From Parvibaculum lavamentivorans DS-1 (GTDB lineage: Bacteria > Pseudomonadota > Alphaproteobacteria > Parvibaculales > Parvibaculaceae), in the NCBI RefSeq assembly GCF_000017565.1, contig NC_009719.1, forward strand, positions 3,641,001 through 3,705,000: DNA of 64,000 bases, in the 5' to 3' direction. A program made the translations under genes and the position numbers. The notes beneath the pieces are model-generated. The model saw nothing but the letters and a program-made list of their open reading frames with translations. It did no database searches and was not told where the DNA came from. Position 1 is the stretch's first letter. The number at the start of each line of letters is the position of its first letter. This document shows, piece by piece, positions 53,180 through 62,755 of the stretch.

Positions 53180-54418
53180 ATGGACGTCACCATGGCCCGC
53201 TCCGGGCGCCGCGAACACGGACTGATCCTTGTGCTGAACTGCGGTTCATCCAGCATCAAGTTTGCGGTGTTCGATTCCTCGGCCGCGCCACTGCCGCGTC
53301 AGGCATTGTGGAATGGCAAGGTGCAGGGAATCGGCGGCGCCAACCCGGATTTCGGAGAGACCGGAGTTGCGCCGTTCTCGATCGAACTGGACACGGCACA
53401 TCCGTATCGCGCCGCACTGCGCATCATCCGCGATCGCGTCAGTCAGCGGCTCGACGGCCGCCGGATAGGTGCGGTCGCTCATCGGATCGTCCACGGTGGC
53501 AGCAGGTATTTCGAGCCAGTGCGGGTGGACGCCCAGGTGCTCACCGATCTGCAGGGATACATCCCGCTGGCGCCACTGCACCAGCCGTTCGCGCTGGAAG
53601 CCATCGATATTCTGCTGCGCGAACAGCCGGAGCTGCCTCAGGTGGCCTGCTTCGACACCGGCTTCCATCACACCATCCCCAAGCTCGAGCAGCTCCTGCC
53701 GTTGCCCTACGCCGCATGGGAGCGCGGTCTGCGCCGGTACGGATTTCACGGCCTGTCGTATGAGTACATGGCTGAGGCTTTGCCCGAACGCCATGGCGAC
53801 GCGGCGCGCAGGCGCACCATCGTTGCCCACCTGGGCAGTGGCGCCAGCCTGTGTGCTATGCAAGGACTCAAAAGCGTGGCCACCACCATGGGTTTCTCCG
53901 CGCTTGACGGGCTGATGATGGGCACCCGCACCGGTGCGCTCGATCCAGGCGCCGTGCTCTACCTGATGGAGATCGAGAAGCTTTCACTGGAACAAGTGGG
54001 GCGTGTCCTCTATCACGAGTCCGGTCTGCTCGGCGTTTCGGGAATCTCGGCCGAGCCGCGCGTCATTGTCCGGCACGAGAACGATGCAGGCGAAACGGGG
54101 GAGCGAGCGCGCTTGGCACTGGCCCTTTACGTGCGACGCATCGTGCGCGAGATCGGGGCCCTGGTCGCCGTGCTGGGCGGTCTGGACATGTTGGTGTTCA
54201 CGGCGGGTGTCGGTGAACACAATGCGTTCATTCGCGAGCGCATCTGTGCGGCGCTGGGCTTTCTGGGCATTGCCCTGGATACCGACGCCAACGCCCGCCA
54301 CGCGGCGAAGATTTCCAGCGACCACAGCCAGGTCATCGTGGCGGTCGAGCCCACCAACGAAGAGTGGATAGCCGCCAGCCACGCACTGTCCTGCCTGGAC
54401 AGGGAGAAGGTGCGATGA
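53180..54418 (+). CDS. ackA: Acetate kinase
   Basis: A 412-residue ASKHA kinase. It has signature NCGSSSIKFAVFD near residue 19, the substrate arginine region AHRIVHGG near 97, APLHQP near 132, catalytic FDTGFHHT near 157, RYGFHGLSYEY near 187, GTRTGALDPG near 250 and the terminal EPTNEEW. All recognised catalytic residues are present. It converts acetyl-phosphate and ADP to acetate and ATP. The ATG at 53180 has GAGAGGACG upstream. The end overlaps gltS (ATGA). Confidence 0.88.
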   Translation: MDVTMARSGRREHGLILVLNCGSSSIKFAVFDSSAAPLPRQALWNGKVQGIGGANPDFGETGVAPFSIELDTAHPYRAALRIIRDRVSQRLDGRRIGAVAHRIVHGGSRYFEPVRVDAQVLTDLQGYIPLAPLHQPFALEAIDILLREQPELPQVACFDTGFHHTIPKLEQLLPLPYAAWERGLRRYGFHGLSYEYMAEALPERHGDAARRRTIVAHLGSGASLCAMQGLKSVATTMGFSALDGLMMGTRTGALDPGAVLYLMEIEKLSLEQVGRVLYHESGLLGVSGISAEPRVIVRHENDAGETGERARLALALYVRRIVREIGALVAVLGGLDMLVFTAGVGEHNAFIRERICAALGFLGIALDTDANARHAAKISSDHSQVIVAVEPTNEEWIAASHALSCLDREKVR

Positions 54419-55620
54419 AGATCGATGCCTTCCATGGATTCACGCTCGCCATCGTGCTGTTGTTCGTGGGCAAGGGCCTGGTTGCGCGTTGGGGCATCTT
54501 GCGTCGATACAGCATCCCGGAATCCCTGGTGGGCGGCCTGGCCTGCGCCCTGGTTGTCTTCGCCCTGTACTACGGTGCGGGGATCGTCGTCAGTTTCGAT
54601 CTCGAAGCGCGTGACGCGCTGCTGCTGTACTTCTTTGCGGCCATTGGCCTGAGTACCGACGCCCGCACGCTGCGCCATGGTGGGCGGCCCTTGCTGATCC
54701 TGTCGGGGTTGGCCATCGGGTTCATGGTGCTGCAGAACCTGGCCGGGATGGAGATGGCACGCGCCTTCGGCCTGGATCCGCGCGCCGGGCTGATGGTGGG
54801 ATCGATTTCCCTGACCGGAGGCGTGGGCACCACCTTGGCCTGGTCCGATCACTTCGTTCAAAACCTCGGCATTGCGCAAGCGCAGGAACTGGGATTGGCA
54901 GCGAACATGATCGGCCTGATCGCGGCCTGCACCATCGGTGGCCCGATCGCAAGCCTACTCATGCGCAGATATCAACTTCGAGCCTCCGGGGACAGCACAC
55001 TGGAGATTGGCACGCTGCACAGCGATGAACAGCATGCCCGTCTGGACTACTACGGTGTGCTATTGGCATTGCTCTGGCTCAACTTAGCCTTGATGTTGGG
55101 CTCCGGAGTCAATGCCTTGGTCGCGCTTACCCCTGTCACGCTACCCGCCTTTGTGGGCTGCCTGCTGGCCGGCATTCTCCTGCGCATGATTGGCGACTGG
55201 ATGAGGCCGAGTGGGCGCGGGCGTCTATGGAACTGGCCGAGCATGCAGCCGGGCATCGCTTTGATCTCCGACATGTCATTGGGCCTGTTTCTGACCATGG
55301 CGCTGATGGGCCTCAGACTCTGGGAGCTGCAGCCTGTGCTTGCCTTCATCACCGTGGCAATGCTGGTGCAGATCATCCTGGTCATCGCATTCGTGCTTCT
55401 GATCGTTTTTCGGGCAATGGGCAGGGATTACCAAGCCGCAGTGATGTGCGCCGGTTTCGGCGGAATCGCGCTGGGCTCTACCGCCACCGCCATCGCCAAC
55501 ATGACGGCGATCACTCGGGAGCATGGCGCTGCGCGCGAGGCGTTCATTGTGGTGCCCCTGGTGTGCGGGTTCGTCATCGACATTGCGAACGCGCTGGTGA
55601 TCAGCCTGATGGCCGGTTAA
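54415..55620 (+). CDS. gltS: Sodium/glutamate symporter GltS
   Basis: A 401-residue membrane protein with ten or more helices and two inverted-repeat halves. GltS motifs are YSIPESLVGG near residue 40, GGVGTTLAWSDHF near 138 and GFGGIALGSTATAIANM near 345. It imports glutamate with sodium. Its start overlaps the ackA stop, so it is coupled to the acetate module; a metabolic link (counter-ion, nitrogen or osmolyte supply) is not obvious. Confidence 0.85.
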   Translation: MKIDAFHGFTLAIVLLFVGKGLVARWGILRRYSIPESLVGGLACALVVFALYYGAGIVVSFDLEARDALLLYFFAAIGLSTDARTLRHGGRPLLILSGLAIGFMVLQNLAGMEMARAFGLDPRAGLMVGSISLTGGVGTTLAWSDHFVQNLGIAQAQELGLAANMIGLIAACTIGGPIASLLMRRYQLRASGDSTLEIGTLHSDEQHARLDYYGVLLALLWLNLALMLGSGVNALVALTPVTLPAFVGCLLAGILLRMIGDWMRPSGRGRLWNWPSMQPGIALISDMSLGLFLTMALMGLRLWELQPVLAFITVAMLVQIILVIAFVLLIVFRAMGRDYQAAVMCAGFGGIALGSTATAIANMTAITREHGAAREAFIVVPLVCGFVIDIANALVISLMAG

Positions 55621-55679
55621 GACGAAAGAATTAACGGAATGCGCCGGCAGGCGGAGACATCTCTAGCACGCTGGCACGG

Positions 55680-55704
55680 TGTCATCGCAAAAGCGCTGAT
55701 GACA
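55680..55704. promoter_or_regulatory. Inverted repeat in the gltS-phaC gap
   Basis: TGTCATC and GATGACA form a perfect 7-base inverted repeat 11 bases apart, about 100 bases upstream of phaC. It could be an operator or a weak terminator. The rest of 55621-55800 is AT-richer and holds no gene. Confidence 0.3.
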
Positions 55705-55800
55705 TGAGTGCCGGTGTGCATGAACACAAGCGAGCACAACTACCCCCGTGTTCAAACGAGGGCGCTCCATCTATTTGAATAGCAATTGAGGTAATGCGTT

Positions 55801-57552
55801 TTGACAAAAAATAAGAAAGGTAATACTTCATCGACAATCGTTCCGGCACTGGATATGCAAGCGCATATGGCTTGGGCCCAGGCTTGGTCCTCAATTTCAC
55901 CTGAATCGTCGCTGTTGGCTTGGACTGATTGGGCAAGCCATTTAGCGAACAGCCCCGGAAAGCAATCGGAGCTTTTGGCTTTTGCAGGCTCCTTGTCTGA
56001 GCAATGGATGTCTCTGCTGAAAAAGAGCTTGGTCAGTCCGGACCAGGAAGTTGCATCTCCTGAACCATCACCTACCAATGACCGTCGTTTCAACGATCCG
56101 GCATGGGATCAATGGCCCTACAACCTTTTCCGCAGTTCCTTTCTTATTCAATCCAAATGGTGGGAGCAAGCCACGCAAGGTGTATGGGGTGTTGATCCAC
56201 AACACGAACGCCTATTGGCGTTTGGCGCAAAGCAATGGCTGGAAATGGTATCGCCGACCAATTCTGCGCTTTTTAACCCCGTTGTCCTGAAAAAAACGAT
56301 AGAAGAACAAGGCGCCAACCTGGCGCGTGGCATGTCCAACTTTCTCGATGACCTGCGCCGACAACTATCCGGTGAGCCTCCTGCGGGAACCGAGAACTTC
56401 GTCGTTGGGCGCGACGTGGCGGTGACGGAAGGAAAAGTCGTACTGAGGAATCAATTAATCGAGTTGATTCAATACACGCCCACTACCGAGAAAGTCCATC
56501 CTGAGCCGATACTGATCATTCCTGCCTGGATCATGAAGTACTACGTACTCGATCTATCTCCCCATAACTCGCTGATACGGTATCTGGTTGCGCAAGGCCA
56601 TACGGTTTTTTGCATCTCCTGGAAAAATCCGGATGCTGGTGATCGAGACTTGGGCATGGATGAGTATCTTGAGTTCGGCTTGCGTGCGGCGCTGGACGCC
56701 GTGACATCCATCGTCCCCGAGCAGGGAATCCACGCGGCTGGTTATTGCCTGGGCGGAACGCTACTGGCCATTGGTGCTTCAGCCATGGCGCGTGATGGCG
56801 ATACGCGGCTGGTGTCGGTAAGCCTGCTTGCCGCACAGACGGACTTCAGCGAACCGGGCGAGCTGAGTCTTTTCATCAACGAGAGTCAAGTGGCGCTGTT
56901 GGAAGCCAGCATGGCTCAAACCGGTTATTTGACCTCCGACCAGATGAGCGGAGCTTTTCAGCTACTGCGCTCCTACGATCTCATATGGTCTCGCATGATT
57001 GACGAATACCTATTGGGCGATCGCCGGCCAATGACCGACCTGATGGCTTGGAATGCCGATGGGACTCGCCTGCCCGCGAAGATGCATTCGCAGTATCTCC
57101 GACGCCTTTACCTGAATAACGATCTCAGCGCGGGGCGTTATCCCGTCACGGGTCGCCCCGTTTCAGTGGGAGACATCGCTGTGCCGGTGTTTTGCGTCGG
57201 CACTGCCTCGGATCATATTGCGCCTTGGCGCTCGGTTTACAAGCTGCATCTCCTGTCTTCGGCCGAGCTGACTTTCGTGCTGACCACTGGAGGACACAAC
57301 GGCGGCATCGTCAGCGAGCCCGGCCGAGGTAAGCGCCAATATCAAATCCATACCCGCGCGGCCGGTGATGGATACATGGCGCCGGACGAGTGGCAAGCCA
57401 CTGCACAGACGCATCTAGATTCGTGGTGGCCGGCATGGTCAGCATGGCTTCGAGAGCGCTCTGGTGAAGGTGTTGCGCCTCCGCTCATGGGGGCCGAATC
57501 CCGTGGATATCCCACTATTTGCGACGCCCCGGGGAAATATGTACGCAGCTGA
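55801..57552 (+). CDS. phaC: Poly(3-hydroxyalkanoate) synthase, class I type
   Basis: A 583-residue PHA synthase. It has the lipase-like box GYCLGG with nucleophile Cys316, Asp471 in GTASDHIAPW and His499 in TTGGHNGG, the full catalytic triad. The N-terminal domain (about 1-200) contains the family stretch DPAWDQWPYNLFRSSFL near 98. Translation appears to start at TTG 55801, with GAGG about 11 bases upstream; ATG at 55855 would shorten it by 18 residues. The gene's G+C content looks lower than that of its neighbours, which suggests a separate origin. It polymerises hydroxyacyl-CoA made by PhaB. Confidence 0.87.
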   Translation: MTKNKKGNTSSTIVPALDMQAHMAWAQAWSSISPESSLLAWTDWASHLANSPGKQSELLAFAGSLSEQWMSLLKKSLVSPDQEVASPEPSPTNDRRFNDPAWDQWPYNLFRSSFLIQSKWWEQATQGVWGVDPQHERLLAFGAKQWLEMVSPTNSALFNPVVLKKTIEEQGANLARGMSNFLDDLRRQLSGEPPAGTENFVVGRDVAVTEGKVVLRNQLIELIQYTPTTEKVHPEPILIIPAWIMKYYVLDLSPHNSLIRYLVAQGHTVFCISWKNPDAGDRDLGMDEYLEFGLRAALDAVTSIVPEQGIHAAGYCLGGTLLAIGASAMARDGDTRLVSVSLLAAQTDFSEPGELSLFINESQVALLEASMAQTGYLTSDQMSGAFQLLRSYDLIWSRMIDEYLLGDRRPMTDLMAWNADGTRLPAKMHSQYLRRLYLNNDLSAGRYPVTGRPVSVGDIAVPVFCVGTASDHIAPWRSVYKLHLLSSAELTFVLTTGGHNGGIVSEPGRGKRQYQIHTRAAGDGYMAPDEWQATAQTHLDSWWPAWSAWLRERSGEGVAPPLMGAESRGYPTICDAPGKYVRS

Positions 57553-57638
57553 ATACGCGCATACCGCGTCCGCTATTGCGACACGCTATGCGCAATATCT
57601 ATTCGACACCCCACCTACTTTGATAACTGGAGACATTC

Positions 57639-58133
57639 ATGTACTCAAGACTGCTGGTTCCGCTCGACGGAAGTTCTACCGCCAATTTGGCCCTCCACCA
57701 CGCCGCGGTGCTGGCACGCCTAAGCGGTGCAACCATCATCTTGCTGCACATTATCGAGGAAATGAAGCACAGCAACGGCTTCGAGAGGCCGAGAATTTAC
57801 CTTGAAGAAGTAAGGCCAGGCTTCCTGGCGGCCGGGCAGAAGCTGCTCGACGAGGCGGCGCTCTGGCTGAGACAGGAAGGCTTGACGGTAGAGACCGTCC
57901 TTCTGGAGAGCAAGGGCGAGCGCGTCTCGGTACTTATCGCGCAGCAGGCACTGGCTACCGGATGCGAGCTGGTGGTGCTGGGCACCCACGGACGTCGGGG
58001 CGTGGACAGGCTGCTGCTGGGAAGCGATGCCGAGCAGCTCGCTCGGATCGCACCGGTTCCCGTGATGCTGGTACGCCAGCCCCATTCTGTCATTGCTACT
58101 GCAACCCCTGGGCACGGTGGCATGCCAGCGTGA
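57639..58133 (+). CDS. Universal stress protein (UspA family)
   Basis: A 164-residue Usp domain: LLVPLDGSSTANLALHHA at the start and the nucleotide-binding motif GTHGRRGVDRLLLGSDAEQL near 115. The G-2x-G-9x-G-S spacing predicts ATP binding. It overlaps the lpxR gene (GTGA). Usp genes often accompany low-oxygen and acetate-metabolism genes; its target is unknown. Confidence 0.88.
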   Translation: MYSRLLVPLDGSSTANLALHHAAVLARLSGATIILLHIIEEMKHSNGFERPRIYLEEVRPGFLAAGQKLLDEAALWLRQEGLTVETVLLESKGERVSVLIAQQALATGCELVVLGTHGRRGVDRLLLGSDAEQLARIAPVPVMLVRQPHSVIATATPGHGGMPA

Positions 58134-59203
58134 CGAAAGTTCAGCCCACTGACCTCGCTGAATGGAGGCTCAGAGTCGCAGCTACCTTGCTGCTGCTGTC
58201 GCTGAGTGCCTGCGCGCAGGCACAGTCCTGCCACCGTGACAATCCGCTGCGCTCGACCGGAACGCTCAATCTGCGGATCGACAACGACATGTTCGGCGGC
58301 ATGGGACAGGATCAAGGGTACTCCAACGGGTTTCTCGCCAGTTGGGTTTCCCCCAACCTCGTGGACTATAGCGATGACCCTTGTCTACCGCGTCTCGTCC
58401 GTGGGCTGAATCGCTTTCTCACGATGCTCCAACCCCAAGGCTTCGACGAACAGAACATGACCATCGGCTTCGGGCAGATGATGTACACCCCGAACGACAA
58501 AACGCGCAGCGATCTCATCAAGGATGATCGTCCTTTCGCGGGCGCCTTGATGTTGAGCCTTGGCTATAACGCGAGGCGGGGCGATACGCTGCGCACTTCG
58601 CAACTCCGCGTGGGGGTGGTGGGGCCCTCCTCCCAGGCCAGGCAAGTCCAGAACTGGTGGCATGACACCGTCGGAGTGGACAGATTCAATGGCTGGAGAC
58701 ATCAACTGCGCGACGAACCCGTGCTGCAGTTGCTCCACGAACGCCGAACACGAGTCATCAGGCAAGAAAACGTCAGCGGTTGGGGTTGGGATCTGACCCG
58801 CCACTGGGGCGGCAGCTTGGGCAATTTCGCCACCTACGCGAATGTCGGCGGAGAACTGCGCTATGGCCTACGCCTGCCGGACGACTTAGGCACCGCACCG
58901 CTGCGCCCGGCTGGAGAAAACACCTCGCCCGTGCGTAAGACCGCTGGCAGCAACTGGAACGGGCACCTGTTCGTGGCACTCGACGGTCGCTGGGTTTTGC
59001 ACGACATCACGTTGGACGGCAATACGTTCAAGTCCAGTCATAGTGTTGATAAACGGCCATTCGTGGCCGATGTGGGCTATGGCATCGCGATGACTCAGGG
59101 CAACTGGCGCATCGCGATAGCCCGCTACCACCGCACCCGCGAATTTCGTGGACAAAAGGAAATCCCGGTCTACGGAACGATCACCGTAGGACGGCGATTC
59201 TGA
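58130..59203 (+). CDS. lpxR: Lipid A 3'-O-deacylase LpxR family
   Basis: A 357-residue outer-membrane beta-barrel enzyme with a signal peptide ending near AQAQS (about residue 24). LpxR active-site elements are seen: RIDNDMFGG near 48, GYSNGFLASW near 65, DLIKDDRPFAG near 125 and QVQNWWHDTVGVD near 165 with the catalytic histidine. It ends in a typical barrel strand with terminal phenylalanine. The start is GTG 58130, overlapping the Usp stop. It would remove acyl chains from lipid A and alter the envelope. Confidence 0.85.
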   Translation: MTKVQPTDLAEWRLRVAATLLLLSLSACAQAQSCHRDNPLRSTGTLNLRIDNDMFGGMGQDQGYSNGFLASWVSPNLVDYSDDPCLPRLVRGLNRFLTMLQPQGFDEQNMTIGFGQMMYTPNDKTRSDLIKDDRPFAGALMLSLGYNARRGDTLRTSQLRVGVVGPSSQARQVQNWWHDTVGVDRFNGWRHQLRDEPVLQLLHERRTRVIRQENVSGWGWDLTRHWGGSLGNFATYANVGGELRYGLRLPDDLGTAPLRPAGENTSPVRKTAGSNWNGHLFVALDGRWVLHDITLDGNTFKSSHSVDKRPFVADVGYGIAMTQGNWRIAIARYHRTREFRGQKEIPVYGTITVGRRF

Positions 59204-59334
59204 TGCAGATCGATTCCTTGAACGCCATGCAAGCCACTCTGTTGCTGTTCATGACAAGAGCCTGGTTGCTTGTGGAGCTACCACGTCGACGCAGTACTGC
59301 CAATGCCGTCGTCATTAGCCAGTTGGCAAGGTGA
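59203..59334 (+). CDS. Possible 43-residue membrane peptide
   Basis: The ATG sits in a TGATG overlap with the lpxR stop. The frame encodes one hydrophobic stretch (ATLLLFMTRAWLLVEL) and a basic tail (PRRR), like a small membrane peptide. No family recognised and no independent ribosome site; it could be a remnant. The remaining 59335-59406 shows only the prs ribosome site. Confidence 0.3.
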   Translation: MQIDSLNAMQATLLLFMTRAWLLVELPRRRSTANAVVISQLAR

Positions 59335-59406
59335 ACACAGCGAGCTGAACGATAAGGCACCCGCGCTCGATAAGAGACCAAGGACAACAAATAAGGAGAT
59401 AAATGG

Positions 59407-60303
59407 ATGCAACGACTCACCCTGGCCCTACCCGGCAATGAAGATCTGGCCCGCGGCATCGCGCAGGCATGCGGCAGCGAAGCCGGCCGCATCGAAACGC
59501 GCCGATTCCCCGATGGCGAGAGCTATGTCCGGTTGCATGGCGAACCTGCCGATCGGATCGTGGATGTGATTTGCACGCTGGCCCATCCTGATCCGCAGTT
59601 CCTGCTTCTGGCTTTTGCCGCTGACGCGGCGCGCGAACTTGGCGCGCAAGAGGTGAACCTGATCGCACCGTATCTGGCCTACATGCGCCAGGACAAGCGA
59701 TTCCATGACGGAGAAAGCGTGACGTCGCGGTCCTTCGCACGTCTGGTCTCATCGACCTTCGACAAGCTGCTCACGGTGGATCCGCATCTGCACCGCTATC
59801 CGACACTATCAGCGGTCTACACGATCCCCACCATCACCTTGCATGCCGCACCACTGCTGGCCGACTGGATCGCGAATCATGTCGAAGAACCTTTGATCGT
59901 GGGCCCCGACGAGGAAAGCGAGCAGTGGGCCGGCGCCATCGCGTCCCGCATCGGCGTACCGCACGCTGTGCTTCGCAAGACACGCCATGGCGATCGCAGC
60001 GTGGACATCGATGTTCCCGACCTGTCGATCTGGCGCGGCAGAACGCCGGTGCTTGTGGACGACATCGCATCATCAGGCCGCACGCTCGCCGTCGCGGCGC
60101 GCAAGCTCGCCGAGCAAGGAATGCGCAAGCCGGAGTGCGTAGTGGTGCATGCCCTGTTCGCCGAGGATGCCTGGGCCCAATTGACACCGTTGTTTGCCCG
60201 AATTACGTCCACCGACGCAGTACCGCATCCGAGCAACCGGATTGGTCTCGCTTCGCTGATTGCCGACGCTCTCTCTAGCGGGAAAACCGATCCGCGAGGC
60301 TGA
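59407..60303 (+). CDS. prs: Ribose-phosphate diphosphokinase
   Basis: A 298-residue PRPP synthetase, shorter than the E. coli enzyme (315) and closer to archaeal or class III forms. Motifs: RRFPDGESYVRL near residue 32, PYLAYMRQDKRF near 88, VDPHLHRY near 121, and the PRPP-binding loop VLVDDIASSGRTL near 217. AAGGAG lies nine bases before the ATG. It makes PRPP from ribose-5-phosphate and ATP, or works in reverse in nucleoside recycling. It precedes the phosphoketolase gene. Confidence 0.87.
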   Translation: MQRLTLALPGNEDLARGIAQACGSEAGRIETRRFPDGESYVRLHGEPADRIVDVICTLAHPDPQFLLLAFAADAARELGAQEVNLIAPYLAYMRQDKRFHDGESVTSRSFARLVSSTFDKLLTVDPHLHRYPTLSAVYTIPTITLHAAPLLADWIANHVEEPLIVGPDEESEQWAGAIASRIGVPHAVLRKTRHGDRSVDIDVPDLSIWRGRTPVLVDDIASSGRTLAVAARKLAEQGMRKPECVVVHALFAEDAWAQLTPLFARITSTDAVPHPSNRIGLASLIADALSSGKTDPRG

Positions 60304-60341
60304 TCTTTTTATCGATCCAACTATTTTCAAGGAGACCTGAA

Positions 60342-62720
60342 ATGTCCTCTCAAGCTAACCTCGCAACCGATTGGCGTGCTGGTTACGGGCCCATCGCGCA
60401 CAGGTCTGAAACCATCGAACGTATGCAGGCCCTAGTGCAACGTCTGGTCGCGCAAAGGCGTATAGCAGACGAAGCCTCGGCCCATGCGCTGCTGGCTGCA
60501 GCCGACCGGGTGGCCTGCACGGCCATGAGCGTAGTGGCGCATATGACCTATGCCCGGCGCATCGACCGAAGCGGCTGCCCACTGGGCTCCGATGATTTCA
60601 AACAAACGCCCGAAGGCCACACCGGCGGCTCGCTCAACATGGTGCCAGCCTTCGTGGGTTATCTGTTGGCCAACGCGCTGACCGGGACGACACGCGGCTG
60701 GCTCATGGGGCAGGGGCACTGCGTGGCCGCGATCGAGGCGGTGAACGCACTGACCGGCGATGTATCCGCCGCCCAGCGTGGACGCTACGACCGCAGCGAG
60801 GCGGGCCTGTCGCTCCTCATCGCGGACTTCTACTCCTATGCCATCGATAAGCAGGGTCGGCCCGCGGTACCGCTGGGTAGCCATGCCGGGCCGAACACGG
60901 CCGGCGCGATCTCCGAAGGCGGCTATCTGGGGTTCGCCGGGCTGCAGTATGTGCACACGCCGTTGCCGGGAGAAAGCCTGGTGGCATTCCTCAGTGATGG
61001 CGCTTTCGAGGAACAACGTGGCTCGGACTGGGCGCCGCGCTGGTGGCGCGCCGAGGACTGCGGCTTCGCCATCCCGGTCATGATTCTCAACGGACGGCGC
61101 ATCGAGCAGCGCACCCAGATCGTGCAGGAAGGTGGCGCTGCCTGGCTGGCCGAAGACCTGCGCCACAACGGCTTCGATCCCGTCATCGTCGATGGACGCG
61201 ATCCAGTGGCGATCGCATGGGCCATTGTTGAAGCCGAAGACACGCTGAGCGCCTTCGCTGCACGCTCGGATCGGCGCTATCCGGTCAAGCTGCCTTACGT
61301 GATCGCCGAGACGGAGAAAGGTTTTGGCTTCCCGGGCGCGGCGACCAATGCCGCCCACAACCTGCCGCTGAACGGCAATCCGCGCGAGGATGCGCAGGCA
61401 CGCGAGGCCTTCAACGCAGGGGCTGCGGCGCTGTTCGTGCCTGAGAGCGAACTGGCAAACGCGTTCACCGTCCTGGCGAATCACGGCCAGAGCCAGCGCT
61501 CGCGCGAAAGCGAGCACCCCATGGCCCGACGCCATCCAGCGAGCCCTCATCTGCCGATGCCGGCCTGGGTGCCAACCGAGGTGTCGGGCAGCGCCATGTC
61601 CGCACTGGACCGTTGGTTCGTGGAGCTAGTGCAGGCAAATCCACAGTTGCGCATCCGGATCGGCAATCCCGATGAACTGGCCAGCAACAAGATGGGTGCC
61701 ACGCTGGCGCTGCTCAGGCACCGCGTCAACGTGCCCGAACCCGGCGCCCCGGAATCGACGGATGGCTCGGTGGTCACCGCACTCAATGAAGAAGCCGTTG
61801 CGGCCGCCGCCCTCGCCAACAAAGGGGGGCTGAACCTGATCGTCAGCTACGAGGCCTTCGCGGTCAAGATGCTTGGATTGATGCGCCAGGAGATCATCTT
61901 CGCGCGTCGGCAGAAGGAACTGGGCCAGCCGCCAGGCTGGATCTCCGTCCCGCTGATCGTCACATCCCACACCTGGGAGAACAGCAAGAACGAGCAGTCA
62001 CACCAGGACCCGACCATTGGCGAAGCATTGCTGGGGGAGATGTCGGACACCGCACGCGTGTTGTTCCCGGTGGATGCCAACACGGCGTGCGCCGCGCTGC
62101 GAGCGGTCTACGCCAGCCGGGGCCAAGTGGCTTGTGTTGTGGTCTCCAAGCGCGACACGCCGAATCACTTCAATGCCGCCGCCGCTCAATCGCTGATCGA
62201 GCACGGCGCAGCCCATGTAGCCGGCGATCCGGCTACAGCACAACTGCAGTTCGTGGCGATTGGCGCCTACCAGTTGGAGGAAGCGCTCAAAGCCCACGCC
62301 CGCCTGGGGCACCATGGGTTTACGTCGTGCGTCACCGTGGCGATCGAGCCCGGCCGTCTGCGCATTCCACGAGACGACCTTGAGGCCGCCTTCGTGCTCG
62401 GTGACGAAGCACTGCAAGCGCTCTTCCCGCCTCACCTGCCGCGCGTGTTGATGAGCCATACCCGCCCTGAGCCGATGCTGGGCGTGCTGCGCCGCATTGA
62501 CAGCGGCCCCTCGAAGACGCGGGCTTTGGGCTACATCAACCGCGGCGGCACACTCGATGTGGCTGGAATGCTGATCGCCAACCGCTGCACCTGGGCGGAC
62601 GCCATCTATGCGGCTGCGCAAGTGACCGGCTGGAACAGTTCGCAGGTTGCTGCGGCCGCGACCGACGCGCGAATTTCAAGTGGTTCTGACGCGGTCCGCG
62701 GCGACCGCGCCGGTTCCTGA
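60342..62720 (+). CDS. Divergent phosphoketolase (ThDP enzyme)
   Basis: A 792-residue transketolase-like enzyme of phosphoketolase length and domain order. Phosphoketolase landmarks are recognisable but altered: GQGHCVAAI in place of the GHGGPA motif near residue 127, ISEGGYLGF in place of HEGGELGY near 190, LSDGAFEEQ near 215 (ThDP/Mg site) and NEQSHQDP near 548. The pathway context (acetate kinase, Pta) fits acetyl-phosphate production from xylulose-5-phosphate. Some databases call this clade 'xylulose 5-phosphate 3-epimerase'; the exact reaction needs testing. AAGGAG precedes the start. Confidence 0.8.
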   Translation: MSSQANLATDWRAGYGPIAHRSETIERMQALVQRLVAQRRIADEASAHALLAAADRVACTAMSVVAHMTYARRIDRSGCPLGSDDFKQTPEGHTGGSLNMVPAFVGYLLANALTGTTRGWLMGQGHCVAAIEAVNALTGDVSAAQRGRYDRSEAGLSLLIADFYSYAIDKQGRPAVPLGSHAGPNTAGAISEGGYLGFAGLQYVHTPLPGESLVAFLSDGAFEEQRGSDWAPRWWRAEDCGFAIPVMILNGRRIEQRTQIVQEGGAAWLAEDLRHNGFDPVIVDGRDPVAIAWAIVEAEDTLSAFAARSDRRYPVKLPYVIAETEKGFGFPGAATNAAHNLPLNGNPREDAQAREAFNAGAAALFVPESELANAFTVLANHGQSQRSRESEHPMARRHPASPHLPMPAWVPTEVSGSAMSALDRWFVELVQANPQLRIRIGNPDELASNKMGATLALLRHRVNVPEPGAPESTDGSVVTALNEEAVAAAALANKGGLNLIVSYEAFAVKMLGLMRQEIIFARRQKELGQPPGWISVPLIVTSHTWENSKNEQSHQDPTIGEALLGEMSDTARVLFPVDANTACAALRAVYASRGQVACVVVSKRDTPNHFNAAAAQSLIEHGAAHVAGDPATAQLQFVAIGAYQLEEALKAHARLGHHGFTSCVTVAIEPGRLRIPRDDLEAAFVLGDEALQALFPPHLPRVLMSHTRPEPMLGVLRRIDSGPSKTRALGYINRGGTLDVAGMLIANRCTWADAIYAAAQVTGWNSSQVAAAATDARISSGSDAVRGDRAGS

Positions 62721-62755
62721 TTTCACAACCCACCAACAAGAGAGGAGACAAATAC

